Origin: Allolobophora icterica
Taxonomy: Eukaryota; Annelida; Clitellata; Crassiclitellata; Lumbricidae
Assembly (NCBI GenBank): GCA_963556255.1
Contig: OY744608.1
Location: 10,492,449 to 10,556,448 of the forward strand
Length of the DNA: 64,000 nt
Direction of reading: 5' to 3'
In this document: piece after piece, positions 29,034 through 37,099 of the stretch
How the letters are laid out: every line of letters starts with the position of its first letter
Numbering within the stretch: the stretch's first letter is position 1
Translations under genes and position numbers: made by a program
The notes under the pieces: model-generated
The model's database searches: none
Told to the model about the DNA's origin: nothing
Seen by the model: the letters and a program-made list of their open reading frames with translations, nothing else

Positions 29034-31408
29034 CTGCTTTGTTCATTGTGGTAAAGGTGCTATAGAAGTCATTAGATAAGATCGGATTAGATTAGTATAC
29101 CAAGATGTTACAATAAGACAACAATTATGCATAAAAAGGTTGAACTGATTGATCTGGTGATTAATTAAACTGTTGACTGATCTGATTGAGCTGTTGATTG
29201 ACCTGGTGATTGAACTGGTGATTAATATAACTGATTGTTTTGTGTTGCCCTTTACAGCAAGTAGATTTGTTGCTGAGGCAGTTTCAAAATCGCATCACTG
29301 GAGAAAATGGTTAGTACTAGTGATATCTTAGCCTGCATAAGTTTTTAGTATTTTATTATTATTATTATTATTATTTTAAATTATTATTATTATTATTTTT
29401 TTATTTTATTAAAGTAGTTTTATATAGCACCCCTTCAAGATTGCCTACTCAGGAGCACTCCCAGCCCAACCACGGTCGAGCAACGCAGTTTTGAGGACAG
29501 TAAGAAACAGGGTGAAATGACCAATCGGTATTTGACGGAGCTTGGTAGTTATAATTATAATGTAATTATAATGTAATTATAATACGTACATGTACATGTA
29601 AGTATGTCTGTGATTACCGGACACTTGTATAGCACCTTTTAGTACTTCACAAAGTGTTTGTGGTGAAGTTCATTAAGAACAGAGTTCATCTGTAAGCTGA
29701 TCTTTGCCTCCGATGACTGAGGAAAGTCACCACTTGCAGACATGTAGCGCTCGCTGAGCCATTGGAGTCCAATAGAGACTTTCATCAAAAGCTCCTGATC
29801 GCTTTGTGATGAGTGACAAGTTTAATTTAAAACGGTTGATGGTCATTACAATATGTAACAGTACAATGGCATTGCTAAAGACAAAGGGATGACTTAATTG
29901 ATGTGGACTTGGATTTGGACTTTGCGATGTTCTAGGACTCTGACAGTGACTTTGACATTGACTTTTGACAGTAACTGACATTGACTTTTGACAGTGACTT
30001 TGACAGTGACTTTTGTCAGTGACTTGACTTCGACTTTTGACAGTGACTTTGTTAGTGACTTTGAGAGTGACTTTTGACAGTCATTTTTGACAGTGACTTT
30101 GACAGTAACTTTGACAGTGACTTTTGACATTGGCTTTTGCTAGTGACTTTGACAGTGACTCTGACAGTCATTTTAGACAGTGACTTTGACAGTGACTTTG
30201 ACAATGACTTTAATTATTTGTTGTTGTCTGAAGGTGTTGCTGGTCGGTTGCTTCACGTGGCCAACAACATCGAGGCGTGGGATGTGCGGCTGGGTACCTC
30301 TCTTCTCGACTCTGTCTCCCTGACATCACAGCAGTGGACACAGTTTTTCGACTCGCTGGATGACTGGAGCGTGACGCTCACTGAAGCCGTCAAGAACATC
30401 GGAAGTTCAGTGTTGGACAGCAGTCAGAAGAAGACTGACAATGACAGCAACATGTGGGTTGTCAGGCTGTCTCGTTTGCCACCTGTCTCTTAGTATTAGG
30501 TCAGGTGAAGTTAGGTAAGTTAAGGTAAGGTGAGGAAAGGAAGGAAAGGTGTGTTAAGGTAAGATGAAGTAAAAAAACATTCAGGTATCTTAATGTAATG
30601 TAATCTAATAACTTCTATAGCACTGTTATTATAACATCCAAGAAATCAGTCATTGGTTGCTTCAAGTACATGTAAAAGTAAACGTAAGATAAGGAAAGGT
30701 CACGTAATGTAAGGTAGAGTAAGGTAATTGTTTATTAACTCGTTTGTCAATAACTGTTGCCACAGGCATTGTAATTGTAATATTGTAATTAGTAACTTCT
30801 ATTGCGCCGGTGTCTAGTGCACAAGGCATCGCCCGATGGCACACCAAAACCAAGCTGTAATCAGGTCAATATCCAGAAGATCAGTCTTGAACTAGAAGTA
30901 ATTTCTAACTGAGTTTATTGTTATGAGTGTCTGGTGTATATGCTTTTTGTATGTAATTTTTTTATTAAGTTGTTTTATTTCAACCACCTAAAACATCTTA
31001 AAATCTGGAACTGAATTAGGATCCTTTAAACATCTGCTCGTACATGTGTTTCTGTTTCAGTGTTGAAATATCGGTCGTACTGCGTGCTGTTAACAAGTGG
31101 ATGACTGCAACGGCGCACAGCATCGACAGCGAAGATGCCAAACTATCTGACCAGGTTTGCAGACATCTCTCTTGTCAGGCCAGATTAGCGGATCTCTTTG
31201 ATTACGTACATGGCAGAGAGAAATTGCAAGATTTTATATTAAGTGAAATCACAGAGGAGCCTCAAGAAACACCTCAAAACTCACTATTTCTCATTGGCCT
31301 TCAAACATCTGGATATCTAATCACTCTTCACCTGGCAACTGACTCACTGCGCCTCTGATTCGCATTTCTGTGTGACTTTGCACGTGTTAAAAATGTTTGT
31401 AATTATAG

Positions 31409-31439
<31 letters not shown>

Positions 31440-34400
31440 AATTCTTACAACTTACTTCTTTATAACATGAATTCTGATATAACTAGATGCCAAAGTTACC
31501 TCAGCTTAAGTAACTGACTTCATTTTAGTGCAACATTGTTATTACATGGTCATTACTGCGTATCTTGACTTCTCTTTCCTGACATATATTATTTGACTTT
31601 ATCTTACATGACCTTTCCTGACCTTGTCTCATTTTACCTTTACCTTTTTATTACTTTGGTATTGGTATGTAATCAATAAAATGCCATGTGAACTTTAGGT
31701 GTTTTCGTGAGGTTTTTACCTAACTTTGACCTGTTTGCTCTAACTGTTTGACCTTTCTGACATTACCGGACCACAGCCTGTTATTGTAATTGTGTCATCA
31801 CACAGAATAATTTTTGGAGTAAACTGAATGAAGCATTTTGAAATTGAGAAACACACTTGTAGCGTTTGAATACTAATGTGATAATGTATCTGGTGAATAA
31901 TTTTAGATAATGTGAAATGATGTTTCATCCATAGGTATACATCCTGCATAAGTCTCTCATTCACTGGATGACACAAGCGCTGATGGGTCTGGCTCCAGAT
32001 CGCAAGCAGTTGTCGGCTGAAGCGAAAGAAGCAGAACTTTTCTATCGGATGACAAAGTCTGAGCTGCAGGACAAAGCGAAGACGATCGCCATTCAGCTGA
32101 GCGAATTCACCAAATATGTTGTTGCGTTAGTTCTCAAACACTACATGCTCGATTGCTCGTCTTTCCATTTCACTCCATTTTATCAGGCTTCATGTCAGGG
32201 TTAATTTGGGAAATTATCCATTGTAATAATGCAGGTACAAAGCTAGGATATGATCCATTGAGATAAGTAAGATACCATCAGGTAACATGAGGTCAGGATA
32301 GTTATCCCATACTGCACCTCAACTATCCCAAGCTGTGTCTCAACTCTGGAATACTTTCCCTCTAAATTCCACATTTTCTGAGTTCCTCCACAAATACCGC
32401 CACTCGCTCACTGTCATCTGCCTCAGGCTCCTCGACTCGTCACCTCACAGGATTTCCACTCCAAATTGAAGTCTCGCCTCTTCAAGAATTCCTACTCTAA
32501 TCCATTCGATTCTATGCCTTCCAAGCTTTCTCATCTTCAACGAAACCCACCATAACAGCTGCTCTGCCTCTGTCTGGCAACCAGACTCAGACCTCCAATG
32601 GACATCGATCTCTGGATACCCCCTGATACAACGCGGTGCTCATGAATAAATTGGTACTTTGCGCTTGGCTTCAAATCAGAGCTTAAGAAATTTCAAGTTT
32701 ACGATTACAATTGCGACAAGGTAGAGTTGGGTATGATATGGTCATTTAAGATAGCGTAATTTTTACATATTTCAAATACCATATGCCATATGTCTGTCTG
32801 CTCATCTTCCCTTTTGGGTTTTTACTTCAAACCACATTCTGCATAACCCCTGCTTCTTTGATCTTGCCTTAATAGGATGCCCGTAAATAAACTGACTTAT
32901 CTGACCTAGCATTTTTGTGTGCTGGGGAACTGCCAACTTTGTGATTACCGGAATGATTACTTTTGTGGTTAACTTCAGATGAAAACAGATGAGTCTTAGG
33001 ATGAACAGATGAGTCTTAATATGAAACAGATAAGTCTTAATATGAAACAGATAAGTCTTAAGATGAAACAGATGAGTCTGAAGGTGAAGTAGATGAGTCT
33101 TAAGTCTAGACCTGAATAATATATTAAAGAACTGAAACAACACACATAATTAGGCAATGAATTCTAATTCTTTGGACGAGCCGCCCAGAACCCAGCGCTG
33201 TACGGATGGAAGGCACAAGAGTCGAATAATCTGTTGGTCATGTGTCAAGTAATGTTTGTTGGTTGCCAGGTGCTGCAGCCTTTTCGTTTCACAAGAGATG
33301 CAACGCAGATTGGAAGCACAGGAGGAAAACGCGACCTACGAACACGGTGAACTGCGGAGACTCAATGTAAGACAAACGCTCTTTGAGATGCAAGGTCTTT
33401 TATAATTCTAATTGTAGTCTGACATTTATAAAGCGCCTCTTCAGGAAACGCCCATTAGTGGTGCTCCTGACCCAATCCATTGAAATTACTGTCGAATAAT
33501 ACAGACCAGACACTTGTGAAACTGTGGAAGGGACATCAGATCTAAACGACTTGTTCTAGAAATCAGATGTAATGAAAAATTATATGAATGTGTTACTATG
33601 TGATATATTTTAGGCATGTGTGTTTTCATGGAACTTACATTATTTTGTGTCCTGCTCGATTGTGGCAAAATAAAGTTAGTACATGTGGTCTTCATACACC
33701 AGAAACTCGTTATAATGTTGTTTTTGGGAGCCATATGAAGAACTGCCTTGTAAAGAGATAACGTTATAATGAGGTCATTTTTCACAATGGATTTATGACC
33801 TAAGTTCGGGATCCATGTTTCGACCATTTTACAGCAGAATTTGTGTTATAGCGAAGCGTGTTATAATAAGTCTTCAGTGTACAGGTGCAACATATTTGCA
33901 TATTTTCTCAGAGGTGTAATACTAAGAACGCTTCAGAGTAGTTTGTGCTGTATCAGTTGGCAGATACATTATCTTACATACTTACATACATGTTTTGCAG
34001 ACGGAATGTGAAGACTGGATAAAAATGAGTCAGCTGGTGCTGTCCGAATTGACCGAAGCACAGCAGAACCATGCTGGACATTCAGCTGGACAATCCACAA
34101 CTGAGGTTGGTTCATACCTGATTGTGTGTTGTTGCTTAATTTCTTGTAATTTGTCTGCCTGTTATTATGGCTTGCAGCAGTTGAATGACCTAACCTTGTC
34201 TGGCATTCTCTGCATTTACCTTATCATACTGTACCATAAAGAATTACAGATTCAAGCAATGAGGAAGGAGGAAGATGAAGAGAGAGTGGATGGTGAGGAA
34301 AAGGAAGAGGACGAAGAAGAGGAAGAGGAAGCACCGGATCCTGGTCTGCCTTGGGTTAGAGCCAGAGGCGCGTTTGCACGTAGGCACACTAGGCACGCTC

Positions 34401-34831
34401 CTAGGGCCCCCAAATCTCAGAGGGTCCCCAAACAAATGAAAATATTTTGTCCAAAAAATATAACATTAAACCAAATAATGTCACATTCCTTGAAATAGCT
34501 TCTATAAGTAATCATAATTACAGGGTCAATAACACTCACAAAAACGGGTTCAAGTTCAATTTCGTGGGTTTAAACACCACAAGAGTTCAGACTCTCATTC
34601 TACACGTTCAGAAGGGCCCCCCAAAATGTTTGTGCCTAGGGGCCCATTTACTGTAAACGTGCCTCTGGTTAGAGCGCCCTTGCTTTGTAGCGTGGAGATT
34701 ATAGGTTCGAGCTTCCATTGAGACGGTTACCGTGTTGGGACTTTGAGCAAGTCCTTCAATCACAATTGCTCAGTGCCATCAATTGATACTTGGTCATTAG
34801 GTAGTGGCACTTTGTAAATGCATAATAGTAA

Positions 34832-34875
<44 letters not shown>

Positions 34876-34900
34876 GTACTACTACTACTACTACTACTAC

Positions 34901-34966
<66 letters not shown>

Positions 34967-37057
34967 TAATAATAATAATAATATTTAATGTGTTTCTCAG
35001 AAATGGTGCCTGATGCAGATCTGAGTTTGTTTATCATTTGCTCTTGATGATCACCTACATTTTCGCAGTTTATGTGCTTTGCAGCACTTGTGTTTGCATG
35101 ACCAGTATGATGTTTGGTATTCTTTTCGTTGCCGATGTGTTTAATAAAGTGCTCTTTCTTCGGGTAAGGGTTTCTGCTGGCGTGGGATCTGCTATCAGCG
35201 CTCGTGAATAGGCTGGTGCCCTGAGCTTGGCTTTCGAGTGGCGCTTTAGAAGTTTGGAGATTACAATTACGATTACTTTCTGTTTGTTTTAGGATGTCAC
35301 TGATATCTCTGGACAAGACTCCAGCCCTGAAGCAGGAAATGAGGATGAACCTAAGGAGGAAGATGAAGAGAGAGTGGTAGGTGAGGAAAATGAGGAGGAG
35401 GAAGAGGAAGAAGAGGAAGAGCAAGCACCTGATCCTGGTCTGCCTTTGGTTGATACGGAGAATCTCAAAGGTGAGGCACCGTCACAGGAGAGCACTGAGT
35501 TGAGGATTACGCCACCAATAACTGATGAAGAGCAACCCACAGAGAAGCCGTCTTCACCTCCTGCTGCAGCAACTGCTGATGGAGAGAGCAATGAGGTTAA
35601 AGGTCAAGACCTTCAGTCTCTAAAAGAGGTCAGGTCATTCAGTCCTAGTTTCTGCTGTTAAGTATGTTTTTACCAAAATGGAACAAGTACTTTCAATGTC
35701 TCTTCCACAGACAACACTTTAACGATGAGGTACATTGGCTTCCCAGTCAATATTGGTACACTCTTGGCGTTAAAACGTTAAATCTTTCTATTGCATTCGA
35801 TCTAAACGAGTACGTTTTCGATCTAAACAGGTATGTTTTTGATCTAAACAAGTACGTTTTAGATCTAAATAAGTACATTTTCGATCAAAGCAAGTTCACT
35901 TTCACTCTGATTAAGTGCATTTTCTATCAAAAAAGTACGATTTAGATCTAAAGAAGTGTCTTCTAAACAACTCTCCTACGTTCCGGTATGGGCAATGGGA
36001 GTTACTTTACATTAATTTTTTCACTACCTTACTTTGGAGAATTCTTGTTCTTACAGGGACCGGCCAGCAGTGCAGAAACGGATGAGATCGAAGTCATAGG
36101 TTATGACAGCAGTACCCGCACTCTCCAGTTGACTGCGGATACTCCGGACGTGGCTTCCAGTCGGAGTGGAAAAGCAGTTGCGGAGAGCGGATATGATGCT
36201 CTTGTCTCCCTTCAGTTCCTGCAGCAGCAGCTGCTGTGAGTCAGCTGATGGTTTCTGATGAAGATTAGGACTAGGAATAGGAATAGGGTAGGAATAGGAT
36301 ATAAAAATAGGAATAGGACAGGATAGGAATAAGATAGGAGTAGAATAGGGATAGGAGTAGGATCAGAATAGGGATAGTAATAGGATAAGAATAGGATTGG
36401 ATAGGAATAGGATATGATAGGAGTAGAGTAGGAATAGTATAGGAATCAGCATTAAAAGTCGTGTGTTTGTAGCCTGAATGGAATGCAGCATTTCATGAAT
36501 ATAATATTATGATCTTGTTGTGTTCTGAAATGTACAAGTTTACATTACCTGAGGTAATCGGCTTATTCTACTTTATGACGGCGCTTAAAGCGGACTTGGG
36601 TGCTATATAAATTTCAACTTAATGAGCGTCTTTTATAAAGTAACAACAATAGCAAAAGGCAGTGGTGCTACATAAATTTCAGCTTAGTCAGCTACTTGCA
36701 CAGAATAACATTTAAACTTATGATGGTGCTATATAAATTTCAGTGTAATGCTCGTCTTGCAATTGCAGCACTACAGAGGGTCGAGCGCAGGAGGCGGAGA
36801 TACGAGCGAGCAGGGCAGAGGCTCAGTTGGAGCAGGCGCTCATGAAGATCCGCTCGCTTGAGCGTTCAGTCCAGTCAGCCTCCAGCCCAACTCCGAGCAC
36901 CACGGATGCTGCTCCCAACTCTGACGGAACTGCATTGAGTCGCACACCCGAAAAGCACCGTCCAGGAGGAACTGGAAAAGGAAGTGGTTCTGGCACTATG
37001 CCAAAGGAAAAGAGCTTTCATCGAGCTTCTTCAAAAGCAAAGTCCAAAAAGAAATAA
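16920..37057 (+). CDS. AXDND1: Axonemal dynein light chain domain-containing protein 1
   Basis: A complete gene of 24 exons, 1124 aa (human about 1012). Exons: 16920-17019, 17442-17656, 18112-18215, 19112-19232, 20026-20111, 21260-21316, 22103-22211, 22927-23001, 23741-23835, 24203-24295, 24934-25000, 25191-25349, 26226-26494, 27579-27657, 27989-28171, 29258-29309, 30234-30453, 31061-31154, 31935-32125, 33270-33366, 34001-34105, 35293-35628, 36057-36235, 36769-37057. Every junction keeps phase, lengths sum to 3375 bp, and all splice sites are GT-AG. Diagnostic peptides are [15 protein letters not shown] and [10 protein letters not shown] (about residues 116-150), [13 protein letters not shown] (about 189-201), and a coiled-coil axonemal dynein light chain region from [19 protein letters not shown] to about residue 430. 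The middle is helical. Residues 858-969 form an acidic Glu-rich linker, then a final coiled coil and a basic Ser/Lys tail. The family is expressed in ciliated and sperm cells, and flagellar function is inferred. Introns carry several exon-edge duplications and transposons (listed separately). Exon 15's last codons are the least certain. Confidence 0.95.
17768..17850 (+). repeat. Short GTCCAGTACCAG repeat
   Basis: Four to five imperfect copies of GTTGTCCAGTACCAG in AXDND1 intron 2. Confidence 0.7.
18690..18860 (+). mobile_element. Two SINE tail remnants
   Basis: Copies of the tail module end GCGCTGTATAAAAC (about 18738) and GTGCTATATAAATTTCC (about 18833), each preceded by a worn block of the form CACCTCTGATTAG. 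They lie in AXDND1 intron 3. Confidence 0.6.
19438..19515 (+). mobile_element. SINE tail with (GATT)n
   Basis: CACCTCTAAGTAGAGACATT then GGGGCGCTATATAAATTTCG and GATTGATTGATTGATC. It lies in AXDND1 intron 4. Confidence 0.75.
19680..19885 (+). mobile_element. tRNA-derived SINE
   Basis: The head has A box TTAGCCAATTGGTTACGG and B box GGTTCAAATCTC. The body has GGACCTTTAGCAAGTCATT, and the 3' part CACTTCTGAACTTGTGAAGG is shared with the copy at 58045-58260. It lies in AXDND1 intron 4. Confidence 0.75.
20193..20400. mobile_element. Palindromic MITE-like element rich in CATATG
   Basis: The ends are inverted copies: CATATGCAGGACATATAAAG at left and CTTTATATGTCCTGTATATG at right. The interior is two imperfect copies of a block with CCATATGGGACCATA and TTATTAAAGCCATATG. 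No coding potential. It starts about 80 bp after AXDND1 exon 5. The superfamily is unknown and the TA duplication is uncertain. Confidence 0.6.
21880..22035 (+). mobile_element. Non-LTR reverse-transcriptase remnant
   Basis: One frame gives [14 protein letters not shown], the HWLPV block typical of CR1/L2-like reverse-transcriptase C-terminal regions. It then breaks down. It lies in AXDND1 intron 6. Confidence 0.6.
22262..22390. repeat. 18-bp minisatellite
   Basis: Seven near-identical units of GGGTGGTCCTTGGTCCAT begin 51 bp after AXDND1 exon 7. A collagen-like Asp-Gln-Gly-Pro-Pro frame on the - strand is a repeat artefact. Confidence 0.95.
22440..22690. repeat. Purine-rich GAAGGAACAAAG repeat
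   Basis: A degenerate strand-asymmetric purine tract of about 250 bp on the + strand, in AXDND1 intron 7. Such tracts can form triplexes, which is an inference only. Confidence 0.9.
23385..23698. repeat. Minisatellite GCAAGTGTGATAAGTAT
   Basis: About 18 imperfect units of 15-17 bp fill the end of AXDND1 intron 8 and stop about 42 bp before exon 9. Confidence 0.92.
24410..24535 (-). mobile_element. tRNA-derived SINE fragment
   Basis: The - strand reads GAGCGCTCGCCTTGTAAC and GGTTCGAGCCTCC (B box), then the shared AGACCTTTAGCATG-type body and a CATTAATGCTTGG block. It is the same family as 51250-51770. Confidence 0.65.
24657..24744 (+). pseudogene. Displaced copy of the AXDND1 exon 7 start, ending in a hairpin
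   Basis: 24657-24710 closely matches 22080-22131: the end of intron 6, the acceptor TAG, and the first 29 bases of exon 7 (AATCCTGCGAGT, then GATTCGAAGTGATACAG). The similarity stops at CAG. What follows, TCTCATAACACCAC-TTCT-GTGGTGTTATGAGA, is a perfect hairpin. It lies in intron 10, so it is a decoy acceptor with no continuing exon. Confidence 0.8.
25421..25475 (+). pseudogene. Tandem copy of the AXDND1 exon 12 end with splice donor
   Basis: It matches 25327-25379: TGCTACACGCTGGCCAACAA then GGTCTTTGCATTTATTAA. The last 24 bases of exon 12, its donor and about 30 bases of intron are duplicated about 95 bp downstream. The copy lacks an acceptor, but its donor could compete with the true one. 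Confidence 0.82.
25476..26225. other. AXDND1 intron 12, mostly unrecognised
   Basis: TATTTATTATTT-rich stretches around 25650-25720, a SINE-B tail near 26030-26110, and otherwise unique sequence. No exon was seen. Confidence 0.5.
26612..27403. mobile_element. Tc1/mariner element, internally rearranged (792 bp)
   Basis: Long inverted ends starting CACCGTGTCTCAAAATAAAC and continuing about 200 bp at each end, flanked by TA. The left arm runs straight into an inverted copy of a transposase segment (GATCAGACGCGTTTTGAG near 26827 mirrors about 26955-26981). The right part keeps the transposase C-terminus. It is a dead foldback-like derivative in AXDND1 intron 13. Confidence 0.88.
26864..27052 (+). 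pseudogene. Mariner transposase C-terminal fragment
   Basis: A 62-codon frame begins [20 protein letters not shown] and ends HGSGVAV with TAA. The DLNPIDY-x-IW motif carries the third catalytic Asp region of mariner-type DDE transposases. The N-terminal DNA-binding part and the first two catalytic residues are gone, so it cannot be active. Confidence 0.85.
27740..27905 (+). mobile_element. SINE fragment with (AAC)n/(AAT)n tail
   Basis: It contains GGCACCTTGAGCAAGTCCTT, CACTCACAATTGCTTAGCACC and TTGGTCATTGCATAG, as at 34700-34820, then CAACAA and AATAAT repeats. It lies in AXDND1 intron 14. Confidence 0.7.
28130..28575 (+). repeat. Hairpin minisatellite overlapping the AXDND1 exon 15 donor
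   Basis: Seven units of about 45-70 bp. Most contain GTGTCAATCACTCATGATTG followed by ACACC, a perfect 10-bp stem (GTGTCAATCA / TGATTGACAC) with a 4-base loop, then CAACMAGGTCAACAAACTTA. Unit 1 is the coding end of exon 15 (CAACCAG, donor GTTAAC). Later units keep an AG/GT step at the same place. The fifth unit is truncated. Confidence 0.88.
28739..28937. mobile_element. Non-autonomous hAT element (199 bp)
   Basis: It starts CAGGGCTGTAGTCGAGG and ends CCACTACAGCCCTG. It is flanked by CACTTAAG (28731-28738) and CACCTAAG (28938-28945), 7/8 identical. Repeated GTATACTCACCTCTAATTT blocks lie inside. It is in AXDND1 intron 15. Confidence 0.82.
29408..29500 (-). mobile_element. SINE tail remnant
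   Basis: On the - strand it ends GGTGCTATATAAAAC, preceded by TCAGGAGCACTCCC-type sequence read in reverse. It lies next to (ATT)n at 29345-29405, in AXDND1 intron 16. Confidence 0.6.
29935..30215. repeat. 12-bp minisatellite TTTGACAGTGAC
   Basis: More than 20 imperfect units fill the end of AXDND1 intron 16 and stop about 18 bp before exon 17. Val-Thr-Val-Lys frames on the - strand are artefacts. Confidence 0.93.
30660..30885 (-). mobile_element. SINE-C remnant
   Basis: On the - strand it has GACCTGATTACAGCTTGG, GTGCCATCGGGCGATGCC and ACACCGGCGCAATAGAAG, then TTACTAATTACAATATTAC. This is the same order as at 41340-41500. Confidence 0.7.
32335..32720 (+). mobile_element. LINE reverse-transcriptase tail and SINE-B tail
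   Basis: Broken frames give [20 protein letters not shown] and then [12 protein letters not shown] sequence, the C-terminal end of a CR1/L2-like reverse transcriptase. Downstream is GCTCATGAATAAATTGGTAC, then GAAATTTCAAGTTTACGATT (SINE-B tail). It lies in AXDND1 intron 19. Confidence 0.7.
32975..33110. repeat. 21-bp minisatellite
   Basis: Six to seven imperfect units of ATGAAACAGATRAGTCTTAA plus one base, in AXDND1 intron 19. Confidence 0.9.
34250..34354 (+). CDS. AXDND1: Possible duplicate cassette exon of AXDND1 (acidic segment)
   Basis: A second copy of the central part of exon 22. It reads [12 protein letters not shown], a Glu run and APDPGLPW, against [12 protein letters not shown], a Glu run and APDPGLPL in the exon. 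Read as an exon it has acceptor AATTACAG, donor GTTAGA, phase 0 at both ends and 35 codons, so inclusion would keep the frame. The donor arises from the SINE/hAT sequence that abuts the copy. It may equally be an unspliced duplication. It is not included in the main AXDND1 model. Confidence 0.4.
34363..34667. mobile_element. Non-autonomous hAT element (305 bp)
   Basis: Ends CAGAGGCGCGTTTGCACG and AAACGTGCCTCTG are inverted. It is flanked by the perfect 8-bp duplication GTTAGAGC (34355-34362 and 34668-34675). The target lies in the tRNA-like A box of a SINE. It is the same family as 41997-42315, in opposite orientation. Confidence 0.92.
34668..34985 (+). mobile_element. SINE interrupted by hAT, with (TAC)n(TAA)n tail
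   Basis: Right part of a tRNA-derived SINE: GTTAGAGCGCCC, B box GGTTCGAGCTTCC, GAGCAAGTCCTTCAATCAC. It is followed by about 70 bp of ACT units and 80 bp of AAT units. The tail is the source of poly-Leu/poly-Ile frames. Confidence 0.85.
35735..35955 (+). repeat. LINE remnant running into a 21-bp minisatellite
   Basis: [10 protein letters not shown] (the reverse-transcriptase HWLP block, 35730-35760) is followed by six to seven units of GATCTAAACAAGTACGTTTT plus one base. Because the unit is 21 bp it stays open, coding [11 protein letters not shown] repeats. It lies in AXDND1 intron 22. Confidence 0.8.
36262..36445. repeat. (ATAGGA)n-like minisatellite
   Basis: Irregular AGGAATAGGAT units in AXDND1 intron 23, starting about 30 bp after exon 23. 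Confidence 0.92.
36565..36750 (+). repeat. Three tandem SINE tail modules
   Basis: Three copies about 70 bp apart of GTGCTATATAAATTTCARCT, at about 36600, 36668 and 36727. The SINE tail itself seems tandemly amplified, next to AXDND1 exon 24. Confidence 0.75.
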
Positions 37058-37077
37058 TCGGCCGTTATGCAGTATTT

Positions 37078-37083
37078 AATAAA
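37078..37083 (+). terminator. AXDND1 polyadenylation signal
   Basis: AATAAA 21 bases after the AXDND1 stop codon. It gives a very short 3' UTR. Confidence 0.75.
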
Positions 37084-37099
37084 GATTGCCTTATTTATT

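Noticed and set aside
29894..30130. Val-Thr-Val-Lys repeat protein on the - strand
   Set aside because: It is a translation of the TTTGACAGTGAC minisatellite.
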